From positions 1,368,001-1,432,000 of the forward strand of contig NC_013124.1 of the NCBI RefSeq assembly GCF_000023265.1: a DNA stretch of 64,000 nucleotides, in the 5' to 3' direction. The notes beneath the pieces were generated by a model. It was not told where the DNA came from, searched no databases, and was given only the letters and a program-made list of their open reading frames with translations. This DNA comes from Acidimicrobium ferrooxidans DSM 10331. Lineage in GTDB: Bacteria; Actinomycetota; Acidimicrobiia; Acidimicrobiales; Acidimicrobiaceae. Shown piece after piece: positions 1 to 8,608 of the stretch (positions are counted from its first letter, which is position 1; each line of letters begins with the position of its first letter). The translations under genes were made by a program, and so were the position numbers.

Positions 1-600
1 ATGGCAGCGGGCCCACGCCGGCGCTTCGTAGTCACGACGAGGCGGGGAGAGGACGCAGCGCTCCCGGACCTCGTCCGTCAGGACTTCGCTCCTGGTGAGC
101 CGAAGCGCAGGTATGTGAGCGACATCACCTACGTCCGCACCGATGAGGGGTTCTGCTATCTCGCCACGGTGGCAGATCTTGGCTCGAGGCGCATCGTGGG
201 CTGGTCACTTGGGCGTCACATGCCCGATGACCTGGTGGTCGAGGCGATCCGCGAAGCACTCGGGACTCGGGGCAGCCTGGCTGGGGCGATCTTTCACAGC
301 GATCGCGGCAGCCAGTACCTCTCCCGGAAGGTACGGAGCCTGCTCGCGACCCTTGGCATTCGCCAGTCGGTGGGGAGGGTCGCGACCTGCTACGACAACG
401 CCGTGGCCGAGTCCTTCTTCGGGAGCTTGAAGCGCGAGCTGGTGGCTCGCTACCGCTTCGCGAACCTCTCAGGGGCTCGCTCTGCCATCGCTAGCTGGAT
501 TCACCGTTACAACACGGTCCGCCTGCACTCAAGCCTCGGGTACCTACCGCCCGTCGAGTACGAGCTCTCCTGGGCCTGCCGGGAGGTGGCCGTGGCCTAA
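1..600 (+). CDS. IS3-family transposase OrfB, C-terminal part
   Basis: This is the integrase-core (DDE, rve fold) transposase that cuts and joins IS ends. The 199 visible residues hold all three acidic motifs: Asp in DITYVRTDEG (about residue 41), Asp in HSDRGSQY (about 101) and Glu in NAVAESFFGSLKREL (about 136). The C-terminus RLHSSLGYLPPVEYEL is typical of the family. Against the complete 292-residue copy downstream, about 95 N-terminal residues are missing to the left of the window. The ATG at base 1 is therefore probably internal rather than the true start. Confidence 0.88.
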   Translation: MAAGPRRRFVVTTRRGEDAALPDLVRQDFAPGEPKRRYVSDITYVRTDEGFCYLATVADLGSRRIVGWSLGRHMPDDLVVEAIREALGTRGSLAGAIFHSDRGSQYLSRKVRSLLATLGIRQSVGRVATCYDNAVAESFFGSLKRELVARYRFANLSGARSAIASWIHRYNTVRLHSSLGYLPPVEYELSWACREVAVA

Positions 601-633
601 ATTCAGACTGTCAAGCAAATGGGGGGAAGCCCA
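1..633 (+). mobile_element. IS3-family element, right end (partial)
   Basis: This is the 3' part of an IS3-family insertion sequence; its left part lies outside the window. The transposase frame ends at 600 and the element ends at 633 with an inverted-repeat end reading CTGTCAAGCAAATGGGG then GGAAGCCCA. That end is identical to the end of the complete copy at 1259-2540, which fixes the boundary. The proteins of the two copies differ at several positions (for example HMPDDLVVEAI against RMPGKQVIEAI), so they are separate members of one family. The target duplication cannot be checked because the other end is missing. Confidence 0.85.
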
Positions 634-722
634 AACCTCTGAAAGTCGTTCCTCGCGACCGGCAGTACCAGCCTGACCCGGAGCGACTCCGCTGGCACCT
701 CTCGCACGTCTTCAAGGGCTAG
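634..722 (+). pseudogene. C-terminal fragment of an unrecognised protein
   Basis: Directly after the IS end an open frame reads LKVVPRDRQYQPDPERLRW, then HLSHVFKG and a TAG stop at 720-722. It has no start of its own and could be the tail of a gene interrupted by the IS on its left. I do not recognise the family. The short stretch from 723 to 794, between this fragment and the next IS remnant, shows no feature I can support. Confidence 0.25.
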
Positions 723-794
723 CGGCCCTCCCCGAGACTCAGGGCCGAGATAGACGCCTCCTGCGACACTTCGACGCGGACGGTCGACTTCATG

Positions 795-957
795 TGGCCT
801 TCCCCCATTTGCTTAGCAGTCTGAATGTAGGCCGCGGCCACCTCCTCGCATGCCCAGGAGAGCTCGTACTCGACGGGCGGTAGGTACCCGAGGCTCGAGT
901 GCAGCCGGACCGTGTTGTGACGGTGGATGTAGGCAGCGATGGCTGAGCGAGCCTCAG
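795..957 (-). mobile_element. IS3-family remnant (end of orfB plus terminal repeat)
   Basis: A diverged terminal repeat (TGGCCTTCCCCCATTTGCTT) starts at 795. On the minus strand it is followed by the last ~45 codons of an OrfB transposase, including AEARSAIAAYIHRHNTVRLH and LGYLPPVEYELSWACEEV. Homology stops at about 957, where hsdR-like sequence begins on the other strand. The rest of this copy is gone, so it probably marks an old deletion that also removed the 5' half of hsdR. It is more diverged than the other two copies and therefore likely older. Confidence 0.75.
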
Positions 958-1291
958 CGGATTCAACGACATCTACGGCCTCATCCAGGCCGTGGAGGAC
1001 GGCGCGACGGTGCGGGTCTACTACGAGGCGAGGCTTGCGAAGGTCGAGCTGCCCGACGAAGCACGGGGAGCGCTCGATGCGGAGTTCGACGAGGTCGCCG
1101 AGGCAATGGAGACGGAGTCCAGGGAGCGTCTCAAGACCCGTTGGGCGCGCATCGAGGCCATCGTGGGCGCCGAGAAGCGCATCGCCGCCGTCGCGGCCGA
1201 CATCGTCGAGCACTGGGAGAAGCGCCGCGCCGCCTTGACCGGCAAGGGACTCATCGTGTGGGCTTCCCCCCATTTGCTTGACAGTCTGAAT

Positions 1292-2170
1292 TTAGGCCAC
1301 GGCCGCCTCCTCCCGGGCCCAGGTGAGCTCGTACTCGATTGGCGGTCGGTACCCGAGGCTCGAGTGCAGCCGGACGGTGTTGTAGCGATGGATCCAGGCT
1401 GCGATGGCTGAGCGGGCCTCGGCGAGGTTCGCGAAGCGGTAGCGAGCCACCAGCTCGCGCTTCAGGCTCCCGAAGAAAGACTCGGCCACGGCGTTGTCGT
1501 AGCAAGTAGCCACCCTGCCCACCGACTGGCGAACGCCGAGGGTCGCGAGCAGGCTCCGAACCTTCCGGGAGAGGTACTGATTGGCGCGATCGCTGTGGAA
1601 GATGGCCCCAGCGAGGCTGCCCCGAGTCCGCTGGGCTCCCTCAATCGCCTCGATCACCTGTTTTCCTGGCATGCGACGCTGGATCGACCAGCCCACGATG
1701 CGCCTCGAGCCAAGGTCTGCCACCGTGGCGAGGGAGCAGAAGCCCTCGTCGGTTCGGACATAGGTGATGTCGCTCACGTACCGGCGCGCTGGCTCACGAG
1801 GAGCGAAGTCCTGACAGACGAGATCTGGGAGCGGTGTGTCTTCCCCACGCCTCGTGGTACGCACGAAGCGCCGGGGTGGGCACGCTGCCAGCCCCAGCTC
1901 GCGCATCATGCGCTCCACCCGCTTGTGGTTCACGCAGTAACCACGTCGTCGCAGCTCGTGGGTTACTCTGGGGCTGCCGTAGGTGCTGTCGCTCGCCTGC
2001 CAGATGGTGCGAAGCTCGCTCGCGAGCACCAGGTGCTCTGGGTCAGGGCCTCGGTCCCGACGGTGTCGCCAGGCGTAGTAGGCCTGGCGGGAGACCCCGA
2101 TGACTCGCGCTGGCACCGCCACGGGCAAGCCGTTGGCCTCCTGGCTGGCAACCCAGTGGTAGCGGCTCAC
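1292..2170 (-). CDS. IS3-family transposase OrfB
   Basis: This is the catalytic subunit of the IS3 transposase (292 aa). An N-terminal HTH_21-like region (about residues 40-100, including YGSPRVTHELRRRGYCVNHK) precedes the rve integrase core. The core carries Asp in DITYVRTDEG, Asp in HSDRANQY and Glu in NAVAESFFGSLKREL. The GTG start at 2170 overlaps the orfA stop as GTGA, placing orfB in the -1 frame relative to orfA. Translational coupling or a -1 frameshift fusion (usual for the family) could both work. I saw no strong slippery heptamer in the short overlap. Confidence 0.92.
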   Translation of the reverse strand: MSRYHWVASQEANGLPVAVPARVIGVSRQAYYAWRHRRDRGPDPEHLVLASELRTIWQASDSTYGSPRVTHELRRRGYCVNHKRVERMMRELGLAACPPRRFVRTTRRGEDTPLPDLVCQDFAPREPARRYVSDITYVRTDEGFCSLATVADLGSRRIVGWSIQRRMPGKQVIEAIEGAQRTRGSLAGAIFHSDRANQYLSRKVRSLLATLGVRQSVGRVATCYDNAVAESFFGSLKRELVARYRFANLAEARSAIAAWIHRYNTVRLHSSLGYRPPIEYELTWAREEAAVA

Positions 2171-2496
2171 TGGTTGCCCTCCTTCACCGAGTGGGCCATC
2201 GCTCGCTTTGCCAGCTCGCGTTCCATCGTGAGCTGCTTGACCTGCCGACGCAGCCGGGTCAGCTCCTCGCGCTCGGCGCTGGTGAGACCTTCGCGCTCGC
2301 CGCGGTCGATGCGTTCGGAGCGCACCCAGTTGCCAAGGGTCTGCTCGATGAAGGCGAGCTCGCGGGCGACGTCGGCGATGGTTCGCCGCTGATCGAGGAC
2401 CAACGCTGCGGCGTCCTTACGGAACTGGCTCGGGTAGCGACCTCGTCGACGTCGAGCTGGCCCGTCGGCCGGTGGTGGGTTCGGTGTCTGGCTCAT
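2167..2496 (-). CDS. IS3-family transposase OrfA
   Basis: This 109-aa DNA-binding subunit has an HTH_Tnp_1-type helix-turn-helix ([20 protein letters not shown] to about [16 protein letters not shown]) and a C-terminal leucine-rich helix ([20 protein letters not shown]) that would mediate multimerisation with OrfB. It normally binds the terminal repeats. The start lies 44 bp inside the right end of the element. Translation probably continues into orfB through the 4-bp overlap. Confidence 0.9.
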   Translation of the reverse strand: MSQTPNPPPADGPARRRRGRYPSQFRKDAAALVLDQRRTIADVARELAFIEQTLGNWVRSERIDRGEREGLTSAEREELTRLRRQVKQLTMERELAKRAMAHSVKEGNQ

Positions 2497-3405
2497 CCCT
2501 TCCTCCTATAGCAGGTGTCAACCTGGAGGGGGGAAGGCCAGTGTGCATGAGTCGCCGTATCTGCGTAGAGCTCTACGACCAGATCGTCAAGCTCCGCGCC
2601 GACTGGCATGCCGACGATGACGCCGCCGGCACGATCAAGGTCGTCATCACGGGTTCTGCCTCGGACGGTCCTGAGCTCAACTACCACGTGCGGAGCAAGG
2701 AGCGGCTCGCAGCACTCAAGCAGCGCGCGAAGGATCCTGACGATCCCCTCGAGCTCGTCATCGTGCGCGACATGTGGCTCACGGGGTTCGACTCGCCATC
2801 GCTCCACGCGATATACGGCGACAAGCCGATGCGCGGAGCCGGTCTCATGCAGGCCATCGCTCGCGTCAACCGGACCTTTCGCGACAAGCCCGGAGGGCTC
2901 GTCGTCGACTACATCGGCATCACCGAGAGCCTCCGGGCGGCCCTTGCGGAGTACACCGAGCGCGATCGAGCTCGCCAGGAGGTCGGCGCACCCATCGACG
3001 AGGCCCTGGCCGTTCTTGAAGAGCACCACGAGGTCTGCTGCGAGCTGCTCTTTGGGTGCCCGTGGCGAGAGGCGCTCGAGTCCGGGAGCGACAAGGCGCG
3101 CATCGAGGCGATCATGGCAGCTCTCGAACACCTCCTCGCCGGCGCTGACATGGAGCTACCGGAGCGCTTCCTGCGCCACGTCCGCGCAGCCACTCAGAGC
3201 TTCGCCATTGCCGTAGCCTCTCCCGAGGCGGCCCGCTACCGCGGCGACCTTGCCTTCTTCCAAGCGGTGGCCGTCGAGCTGCGGCGAGCGCGGGCTGAGG
3301 AGCGGGCAAAGAGCGATGAGGTCGAGCTCGAGACGGCAATCCGTCAGGTCGTCTCCGACGCCGTGACGGCCTCCGGCGTCATCGACATCTACGCCGCCTC
3401 TGGTT

Positions 3406-3630
3406 TCGGCCTCCGCACCCCGGCTGATGTCCACTATGACGTGCTGAGGGGCTCCGAGCACGCCGGGCCGAGGCGCTGGAAGCTGCCTGGCGTGCTCACC
3501 CCGAGCGCTTCGTGCGCATGCGGCCCGAACCACCCCGGCTCCCTACAGCCGTCTGGATCAACCCACCGGAGGAGGTGAGCACGACGACACAGTGGAACTG
3601 AACCGGACGTGTCACTCAGAGGTTGACAGG
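3406..3630 (+). pseudogene. Remnant of a different IS transposase (C-terminus plus end)
   Basis: After the hsdR sequence stops, the frame reads [11 protein letters not shown]. After a frameshift near 3440-3465 a second frame continues [20 protein letters not shown] and [16 protein letters not shown] to a TGA at 3599-3601. TPADVHY, HPERFVR and AVWINPPE are typical of the C-termini of one group of IS3/IS481-like integrases, unlike the other IS copies here. The element end is probably the GTGTCACTCAGAGGTTGACA stretch at about 3610-3629. This remnant truncates both hsdR on its left and the integrase on its right. Confidence 0.65.
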
Positions 3631-4252
3631 CTCCGAGAACGCCGAAGGGATCACCACCGAGCGCCTCGAGGATGCGTGCCAGGTCGTCATCGGGGATCGC
3701 CTTACCGGTTGCCCGCTCCCCGCGAGCTGGACGGGACGCAGCCGCGACGTTGCGCTCGACGAGCCGCGAGGTCTCCACGTAGGCAAGCATGGCTCGCAAC
3801 GTGGTGCGCACGAGGCGAACCGACGACGTGCTGAGCCCCTCGAGCGAGGCGAGGAACCTATCGACGTCAGGGGTCGTGACGGCGGCGAGCTCGCGCCCTC
3901 CGAGCGCCTCGACGATCCGCTCCGTGGCCCATCGGTACTGCGCGAGCGTCGAGGGGCGCACCTCGGTCGCCTTGAGCGTGAGCCAGGCTTCCGCGAGCTG
4001 ACCCAGGGTACGGATCGTCTGGCGCGACGCGAGCCCAGCTTGGGCCGTCTTGCGAAGCCCCGCGAGGGCGAGCACAGCTTCGGCCTTGGTGTCGGCCACT
4101 CGCGAGACGTAGCGCAAGCGCCCGTTCGGGAGACGTTCGGGGAGCGGGTACCTCGCCATCCACCGATCCCCGTAGCGGTGAACCGCGCCCTCACCCTTGG
4201 CCCTGCGCGCCTTGCCCGTCCGCACGTGTCCAGGCAAGTTCGCCAAACCCAT
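3631..4252 (-). pseudogene. Tyrosine recombinase (integrase), truncated
   Basis: About 205 codons of a phage-type integrase remain. They comprise an N-terminal arm-binding region (GEGAVHRYGDRWMARYPLPE), a SAM-like core-binding domain (LAEAWLTLKATEVRPSTLAQ onward, then LVRTTLRAMLAYVETSRLVE), and the linker to the catalytic domain (IPDDDLARILEALGG). The catalytic domain with its R-H-R-Y residues is absent, because the IS remnant on its left cuts the gene. The frame stays open by chance to 3434. The gene starts 80 bp from the 3' end of a tRNA-Ala-like gene and is transcribed away from it, the usual layout of an element integrated in a tRNA. Confidence 0.82.
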
Positions 4253-4331
4253 AGCCGCAACGATGGACGCGATCTTAGGGGGTTATAGTGGCGTGCATAC
4301 TGATGCACAGATATCTACCAGGGGTTTTGAG

Positions 4332-4404
4332 TGGAGGTGATGGGACTCAAACCCACGAACCTCTTGACTGCCATCAAGCGCCCTACCAGCTGAGCTACAC
4401 CCCC
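4332..4404 (-). tRNA. tRNA-Ala-like gene (GGC), atypical anticodon and T loops
   Basis: A 73-nt cloverleaf folds on the minus strand. The acceptor GGGGGTG/CACCTCC has a G3-U70 pair, the main identity element of tRNA-Ala. The D arm is GCTC/GGGC and the T arm is GTGGG/CCCAT. The anticodon stem CTTGA/TCAAG closes a loop of only six bases (TGGCAG), giving GGC after U33 with position 32 missing. The T loop reads TTTGAGT, so the nearly universal C56 is U. No CCA is encoded. The gene adjoins a truncated integrase and its 3' part may have come from an integrated element. It may be a degenerate or pseudo tRNA. Confidence 0.68.
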
Positions 4405-4471
4405 ATGCTGGGTCCTCATACTGGGGCGCGCCCGAGTCCCGCAGGACGCCGAGCGCCCTCAAGGCGCGCCG

Positions 4472-4477
4472 TAGGCT
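4472..4477 (+). promoter_or_regulatory. -10 box for leuS (leaderless)
   Basis: TAGGCT ends 7 nt before the ATG at 4485, which places the transcription start on the start codon itself. No Shine-Dalgarno sequence lies in the short gap. The same arrangement recurs at about a dozen genes in this window. Confidence 0.55.
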
Positions 4478-4484
4478 GGTGGGC

Positions 4485-6932
4485 ATGGCCGAGGAGTACG
4501 ACCCACCCGCGCTGGAGCGCTCTTGGCAGGAGCGCTGGGACAACGACGAGACCTACTACGTCTCCGCCGACGATCCGCGTCCCAAGTCGTACGTCCTGTG
4601 CATGTATCCGTACCCGTCAGGATCTGCTCATCAAGGACACGTACGCAACTACGCCTTCGGCGACCTCAACGTCCGCTACCGCACCATGCGCGGGCATGCG
4701 GTGCTCTCTCCCTTCGGGTTCGACTCCTTCGGACTCCCCGCTGAGAACGCCGCGATCAAGACTGGGGTCCACCCTCGCCTGTTCACAGAGGAACGGATCG
4801 CTGAACTCAAGGCCTCCGTCAAGCGACTCGGTACCGCCTACGACTGGCGCCGCGAGATCAAGAGCCATGACCCCAGCTACATCCGATGGACGCAGTATCT
4901 GTTCCTGAAGCTCTACGAAGCTGGACTCGCCTACCAGGCCGATGCACCAGTGAACTGGTGCCCGGGTTGTCAGACCGTGCTCGCCAACGAGCAGGTGCTC
5001 CCCGACGGGACATGCGAGCGCAGCGGTGACGTCGTCGTCAGGCGCAATCTCCGTCAGTGGTTCTTCGCGATCACGCGCTACGCCAATGAGCTGCTCGACA
5101 CCCTCGACGAACTGGCCTGGCCGGAACGTGTCAAGGTCATGCAGCGCAACTGGATCGGCAGAAGCGAGGGGGCCGAGATCGACTTCCCACTCGCGGACGA
5201 TCCCACGCGCTCCATCACGGTCTTCACCACACGACCGGACACCATTTTCGGGGTGACCTTTCTCGTTCTCGCGCCCGAACATCCCCTCGTCGAGTCGATC
5301 ACACCACCAGAGCGTCGCGACGAGGTCGAAGCGTTCCGAGCCGACGTGGCGACACGCTCCGAACTCGAACGCCAGAGCGATGTCGCAAGCCTCGACAAGC
5401 GCGGACTCGCACTCGGCATCTCGGTGCGCAACCCCATCACCGGTGACGAAGTGCCCGTCTTCCTTGCCGACTACGTCCTCGCTCACTACGGGACGGGCGC
5501 CGTCATGGGCGTTCCCGGCGAAGACGAACGCGACTTCCGCTTCGCCACCGCATACGGACTGCCGGTCGTCGAAACGGTGACGCGCCCGAGCGACCATCCC
5601 GGCGGCGCATGGTCGGGTGATGGCACCAAGATCAACTCGGGACCCTTCGATGGCCTGAGCGTAGCGGCGGCCAAGCGGGCCGTCATCGAAGCGCTGGAGC
5701 AGCAAGGGGCGGGCCGGAGTCGAACCGTCTACCGCCTTCGCGACTGGCTGATTTCCCGTCAGCGCTACTGGGGCTGTCCAATCCCGATCGTTCACTGCTC
5801 GGCGTGTGGGACCGTCCCAGTACCCGAGGACCAGCTACCCGTCCTCGCTCCCGACGACGTCGAGTTCCTCCCCACCGGCGAGTCGCCGCTTGCTCGCCAC
5901 GCGGGCTTCGTGAACACCACCTGCCCACAATGCGGCGGCCCGGCACGCCGCGAGACCGACACCATGGACACCTTCGTCGACTCCTCGTGGTACTTCCTGC
6001 GGTTCTGCGACCCCTTCAGTGAAGATCGCCCGTTCGATATCGCCGCGGTCGAAGCGTGGATGCCCGTCGATCAGTACATCGGAGGCATCGAGCACGCGAT
6101 CCTCCACCTGCTCTACGCACGCTTCTTCACCAAGGCCCTCAGCGATCTCGGCCTCATCCCCGCGACGCTTCGAGAGCCCTTCCGACAGCTCTTCACCCAA
6201 GGCATGATCCGCTTCCATGGCTCGAAGATGTCCAAGTCGAAGGGCAACCTCGTCACGCCGCAGCAGTACTTCGACACCGTCGGTGCCGATGCGCTCCGGC
6301 TGTATCACTTCTTCGTCGGTCCGCCTGCGGACGACGTCGACTGGACCGACCAGACCGACGAGATCATCGAGGGCTGCGCCCGATACCTCCAACGCGTCTG
6401 GCGGCTGGCCGAGCGCATTGGGGTCACGGACACACCGACGAGCGCCCCGGTGGCAAACGACCTCGCCATCGCCATCGAGCGCCTCACCCAACGGGTCACG
6501 GATGCGATCGAGCGCTGGTCCTACAACGCCGCGGTCGCAGCGCTCATGGAGCTCGCGAACCTCCTCGGCGACGAGCGCCTCCTCGCCCAGCCCGACCTCG
6601 CCGACTTCGGCCTTGCGCGCCTCCTCACGATGCTGGCGCCGTTCACACCGCACATCACAGCAGAGCTCTTCGAGCGCCGCTATGGGCGCAACGTGCATCG
6701 CGAGCCCTGGCCAACCGTGGATCACGAACTCCTCGCGAGCGCCCGGACTACCCTGGCGGTCCAGGTGAACGGCAAGCTCCGCGGCACCATCGAGGTCGAC
6801 CCTTCCATCGAGGAGTCCGAAGCCATCGACCTCGCTCGCGCCCTCCCGTCCGTCGACGCAGCGCTCGCAGGTCGCGAGCCCGAGCGCTGCATCGTACGAC
6901 TCCCTCGAATCGTCAACTTCGTGGTCCGCTAG
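4485..6932 (+). CDS. leuS: Leucyl-tRNA synthetase
   Basis: This class I aminoacyl-tRNA synthetase attaches leucine to tRNA-Leu in the cytoplasm. The 815-aa protein has the HIGH-type signature as HQGH (residues 49-52, after PYPSGSA) and the KMSKS loop (near residue 581). It has the CP1 editing domain with TVFTTRPDTIFGVTFLVLAP and GTGAVMGVPGEDERD, a zinc-ribbon-like CSACGT/CPQCGG stretch, and the anticodon-binding C-terminus (VQVNGKLRG). Length is normal for bacterial LeuS. I chose ATG 4485 because a TAGGCT box sits 7 nt upstream, although GTG 4479 is in frame. The TAG stop lies in the CTAG target of the following IS, so the insertion left the protein intact. Confidence 0.97.
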   Translation: MAEEYDPPALERSWQERWDNDETYYVSADDPRPKSYVLCMYPYPSGSAHQGHVRNYAFGDLNVRYRTMRGHAVLSPFGFDSFGLPAENAAIKTGVHPRLFTEERIAELKASVKRLGTAYDWRREIKSHDPSYIRWTQYLFLKLYEAGLAYQADAPVNWCPGCQTVLANEQVLPDGTCERSGDVVVRRNLRQWFFAITRYANELLDTLDELAWPERVKVMQRNWIGRSEGAEIDFPLADDPTRSITVFTTRPDTIFGVTFLVLAPEHPLVESITPPERRDEVEAFRADVATRSELERQSDVASLDKRGLALGISVRNPITGDEVPVFLADYVLAHYGTGAVMGVPGEDERDFRFATAYGLPVVETVTRPSDHPGGAWSGDGTKINSGPFDGLSVAAAKRAVIEALEQQGAGRSRTVYRLRDWLISRQRYWGCPIPIVHCSACGTVPVPEDQLPVLAPDDVEFLPTGESPLARHAGFVNTTCPQCGGPARRETDTMDTFVDSSWYFLRFCDPFSEDRPFDIAAVEAWMPVDQYIGGIEHAILHLLYARFFTKALSDLGLIPATLREPFRQLFTQGMIRFHGSKMSKSKGNLVTPQQYFDTVGADALRLYHFFVGPPADDVDWTDQTDEIIEGCARYLQRVWRLAERIGVTDTPTSAPVANDLAIAIERLTQRVTDAIERWSYNAAVAALMELANLLGDERLLAQPDLADFGLARLLTMLAPFTPHITAELFERRYGRNVHREPWPTVDHELLASARTTLAVQVNGKLRGTIEVDPSIEESEAIDLARALPSVDAALAGREPERCIVRLPRIVNFVVR

Positions 6933-7028
6933 GAGTCCCCTGAACAACTCCTCCACGTAGGGCGGCTACGGGAAGCGCTTCCCTCCGCCTGTCAAGCGCC
7001 ATTTGCCCAGCTCAGCTAGACTTTTTGC

Positions 7029-8555
7029 ATGCTGGGCACCGAATCAGACCAGGCACACCTCACCGCGACGGAGGCCTTCTGCTCCTCGCTCATCGAGCCA
7101 GGGTCCATCTACGCCTTCCTCGCCGAGCACCGCAGAGAGCTCTTCCCCGACGAGCGCTTCCGCCATCTCTACCCCTCCACGACCGGCAGACCCTCCATCC
7201 CCGCCTCGAGGGTGCTCGCGGTCATGGTGCTCCAGGTGCTCGAGGGGCTCTCGGACACCGAGGCGACAGAGCAGGTCCGCTACAACCTCCGCTGGAAGTA
7301 CGCCCTTGGTCTTGATCTCGAGGACCCAGGCTTTCACCCCACGGTGCTCACCTACTGGCGCAGGCGCATCGCCACCTCCGAGACCCCAAGACTCATCGGC
7401 GAGCTCGTGGCCGAGGTGATCGGTGCCACGGGGGTGCTCAAGGGCAAGACGAAGCGCGTCGTCGACTCCACCGTGCTCGCCGATGCGGTTGCCACCCAAG
7501 ACACCATGACCCAACTTGTCGCCCAGATCAACCGGGTACGCAGGCTGATCCCCGAACTACGCGACATTCCTCTGTCACCAGCGATCGACTACACCCGCGC
7601 AAAGCCTGCCATCGACTATCGGGACGAAGAGGCAGTGGTGCGCACGGTGAGTGCCCTCGTCGCCGATGCCACTGCCCACCTCGCCCATGCAGAGAAGCTC
7701 GCATCCCTCACCGAGCCACAGACCGAAGCCCTTGGTCTCCTTGGGCTCGTGGCGGGCCAAGACGTGGAGTGTGTCGATGCCAAGGAAGGTCGCTGGCGCA
7801 TCGCGAGGCGGGTAGCCACAGACAGGGTCATCTCCACCGTGGACCCTGACGCTCGCCACGTCCACAAGTCCCGTGCCCGTGCCATCGATGGCTACAAGGG
7901 CCACGTGGCCGTCGAGCCAGACAGTGGCATCGTCACCGCTGCGACCATCACGAAGGGCACCGTGCCGGACGCAGCAGTGGCGAGCGAGCTCCTTCGTGAC
8001 GAGGACGGCCCGCGCACGGTCTATGGCGACAGCGCCTATGCCACGAGCGAGGTCTCCAACGAGCTCGCCGCTCGTGGCCACGACGAGGTGATCAAGCCTC
8101 GGCCCCTTGCCATGGCGGTCCCTGGTGGCTTTACCATCGATGACTTCGTCGTCGAGGAGGGATGGGTCAGCTGTCCCCAAGGACACCGAGTACCCATCTC
8201 CGCCAAGGGTCGTGCTTCCTTTGTCAAGCACTGCACCGGCTGTCCGCTCCGGGATCGCTGCACGCGCTCGAAGCGAGGACGGGTCCTCACCTTCACCCCT
8301 GCCACCTGGCACGCAATCAGCCAGCGGGCGCACTTTGGGGACCCTGCCGTTCGTCTCGACTATCAGCGCACCCGACCGAACGTCGAGCGGATCCACGCAC
8401 AGCTCAAACGCAAGCTCTCCGGCGCGAGGCTGCGCTACCTGGGGCTCGTGCGCAACCGACTCCACTTCGAGCTGCTCTGTGCCACCTGGAACCTGAAGGT
8501 GCTCCTTCGCCTGGGGCTCACCCGGGTGGGTGGTGGCTGGGTGCTTGCCACCTGA
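7029..8555 (+). CDS. IS1182-family transposase
   Basis: This 508-aa DDE transposase (DUF772 N-terminus, DDE_Tnp_1-type core) catalyses movement of the surrounding element. The N-terminal part includes STTGRPSIPASRVLAVMVLQ and the WKYALGLDLEDPGFHPTVLT region. Core motifs include KRVVDSTVLADAVATQD (first Asp), DGYKGHVAVEPDSGIVTAAT, and VYGDSAYATSE (second Asp). A zinc-ribbon-like CTGCPLRDRC precedes the last conserved block, RTRPNVERIHAQLKRKLSGA (Glu). The ATG follows TAGACT by 6 nt, so the mRNA is probably leaderless. Confidence 0.93.
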   Translation: MLGTESDQAHLTATEAFCSSLIEPGSIYAFLAEHRRELFPDERFRHLYPSTTGRPSIPASRVLAVMVLQVLEGLSDTEATEQVRYNLRWKYALGLDLEDPGFHPTVLTYWRRRIATSETPRLIGELVAEVIGATGVLKGKTKRVVDSTVLADAVATQDTMTQLVAQINRVRRLIPELRDIPLSPAIDYTRAKPAIDYRDEEAVVRTVSALVADATAHLAHAEKLASLTEPQTEALGLLGLVAGQDVECVDAKEGRWRIARRVATDRVISTVDPDARHVHKSRARAIDGYKGHVAVEPDSGIVTAATITKGTVPDAAVASELLRDEDGPRTVYGDSAYATSEVSNELAARGHDEVIKPRPLAMAVPGGFTIDDFVVEEGWVSCPQGHRVPISAKGRASFVKHCTGCPLRDRCTRSKRGRVLTFTPATWHAISQRAHFGDPAVRLDYQRTRPNVERIHAQLKRKLSGARLRYLGLVRNRLHFELLCATWNLKVLLRLGLTRVGGGWVLAT

Positions 8556-8568
8556 GAGGCGCTCGGGT

Positions 8569-8608
8569 CCTCTCCTCCTCGCCCCACAGGAGGGGCGAGG
8601 AGGAGAGG
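8569..8608 (+). terminator. Long GC hairpin inside the IS1182-family element
   Basis: A perfect 17-bp stem (CCTCTCCTCCTCGCCCC paired with its complement at 8592-8608) closes a 6-nt loop 13 nt after the transposase stop. No U tract follows. It could end transposase mRNA, block read-through into the host, or hide a start site at the IS end. Confidence 0.6.

Larger units (their letters stand above)
1259..2540 (-). mobile_element. Complete IS3-family insertion sequence, 1282 bp
   Basis: The element has imperfect terminal inverted repeats: TGGGCTTCCCCCCATTTGCT at 1259, and TGGCCTTCCCCCCTCCAGGT read inward from 2540. It carries orfA and orfB on the minus strand. The 3-bp sequence GTG flanks it on both sides (1256-1258 and 2541-2543), as expected for IS3-family target duplications. 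It sits inside the hsdR remnant and splits it cleanly. Both frames are intact and the DDE motifs are present, so this copy may still be active. Confidence 0.93.
958..3405 (+). pseudogene. hsdR: Type I restriction enzyme R subunit HsdR, broken
   Basis: Two pieces of one HsdR frame lie either side of a complete IS3 element: 958-1258 (FNDIYGLIQAVEDGATVRVY through TGKGLIV) and 2544 to about 3405 ([17 protein letters not shown] onward). Removing the IS with one copy of its GTG duplication rejoins them in frame. The second piece holds helicase-domain-2 motifs typical of Hsd[41 protein letters not shown] and [11 protein letters not shown]. The nuclease and first helicase domains are missing at the 5' side. 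The C-terminus is replaced after [11 protein letters not shown] by another transposase remnant. No hsdM or hsdS is visible. The gene cannot make a working restriction enzyme. Confidence 0.88.

Noticed and set aside
2161-2210. Programmed -1 frameshift between orfA and orfB of the IS3 element
   Set aside because: The frames are in the right relation, but the overlap is only GTGA and no strong A6G-like slippery site is visible. Coupled initiation explains orfB as well.
958-3405. Functional type I restriction system
   Set aside because: hsdR lacks its nuclease and first helicase domains, is split by an IS and loses its C-terminus. hsdM and hsdS are absent.
4617-6956. Long minus-strand frames opposite leuS
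   Set aside because: They are antisense shadows of leuS, with no family motifs or start signals.
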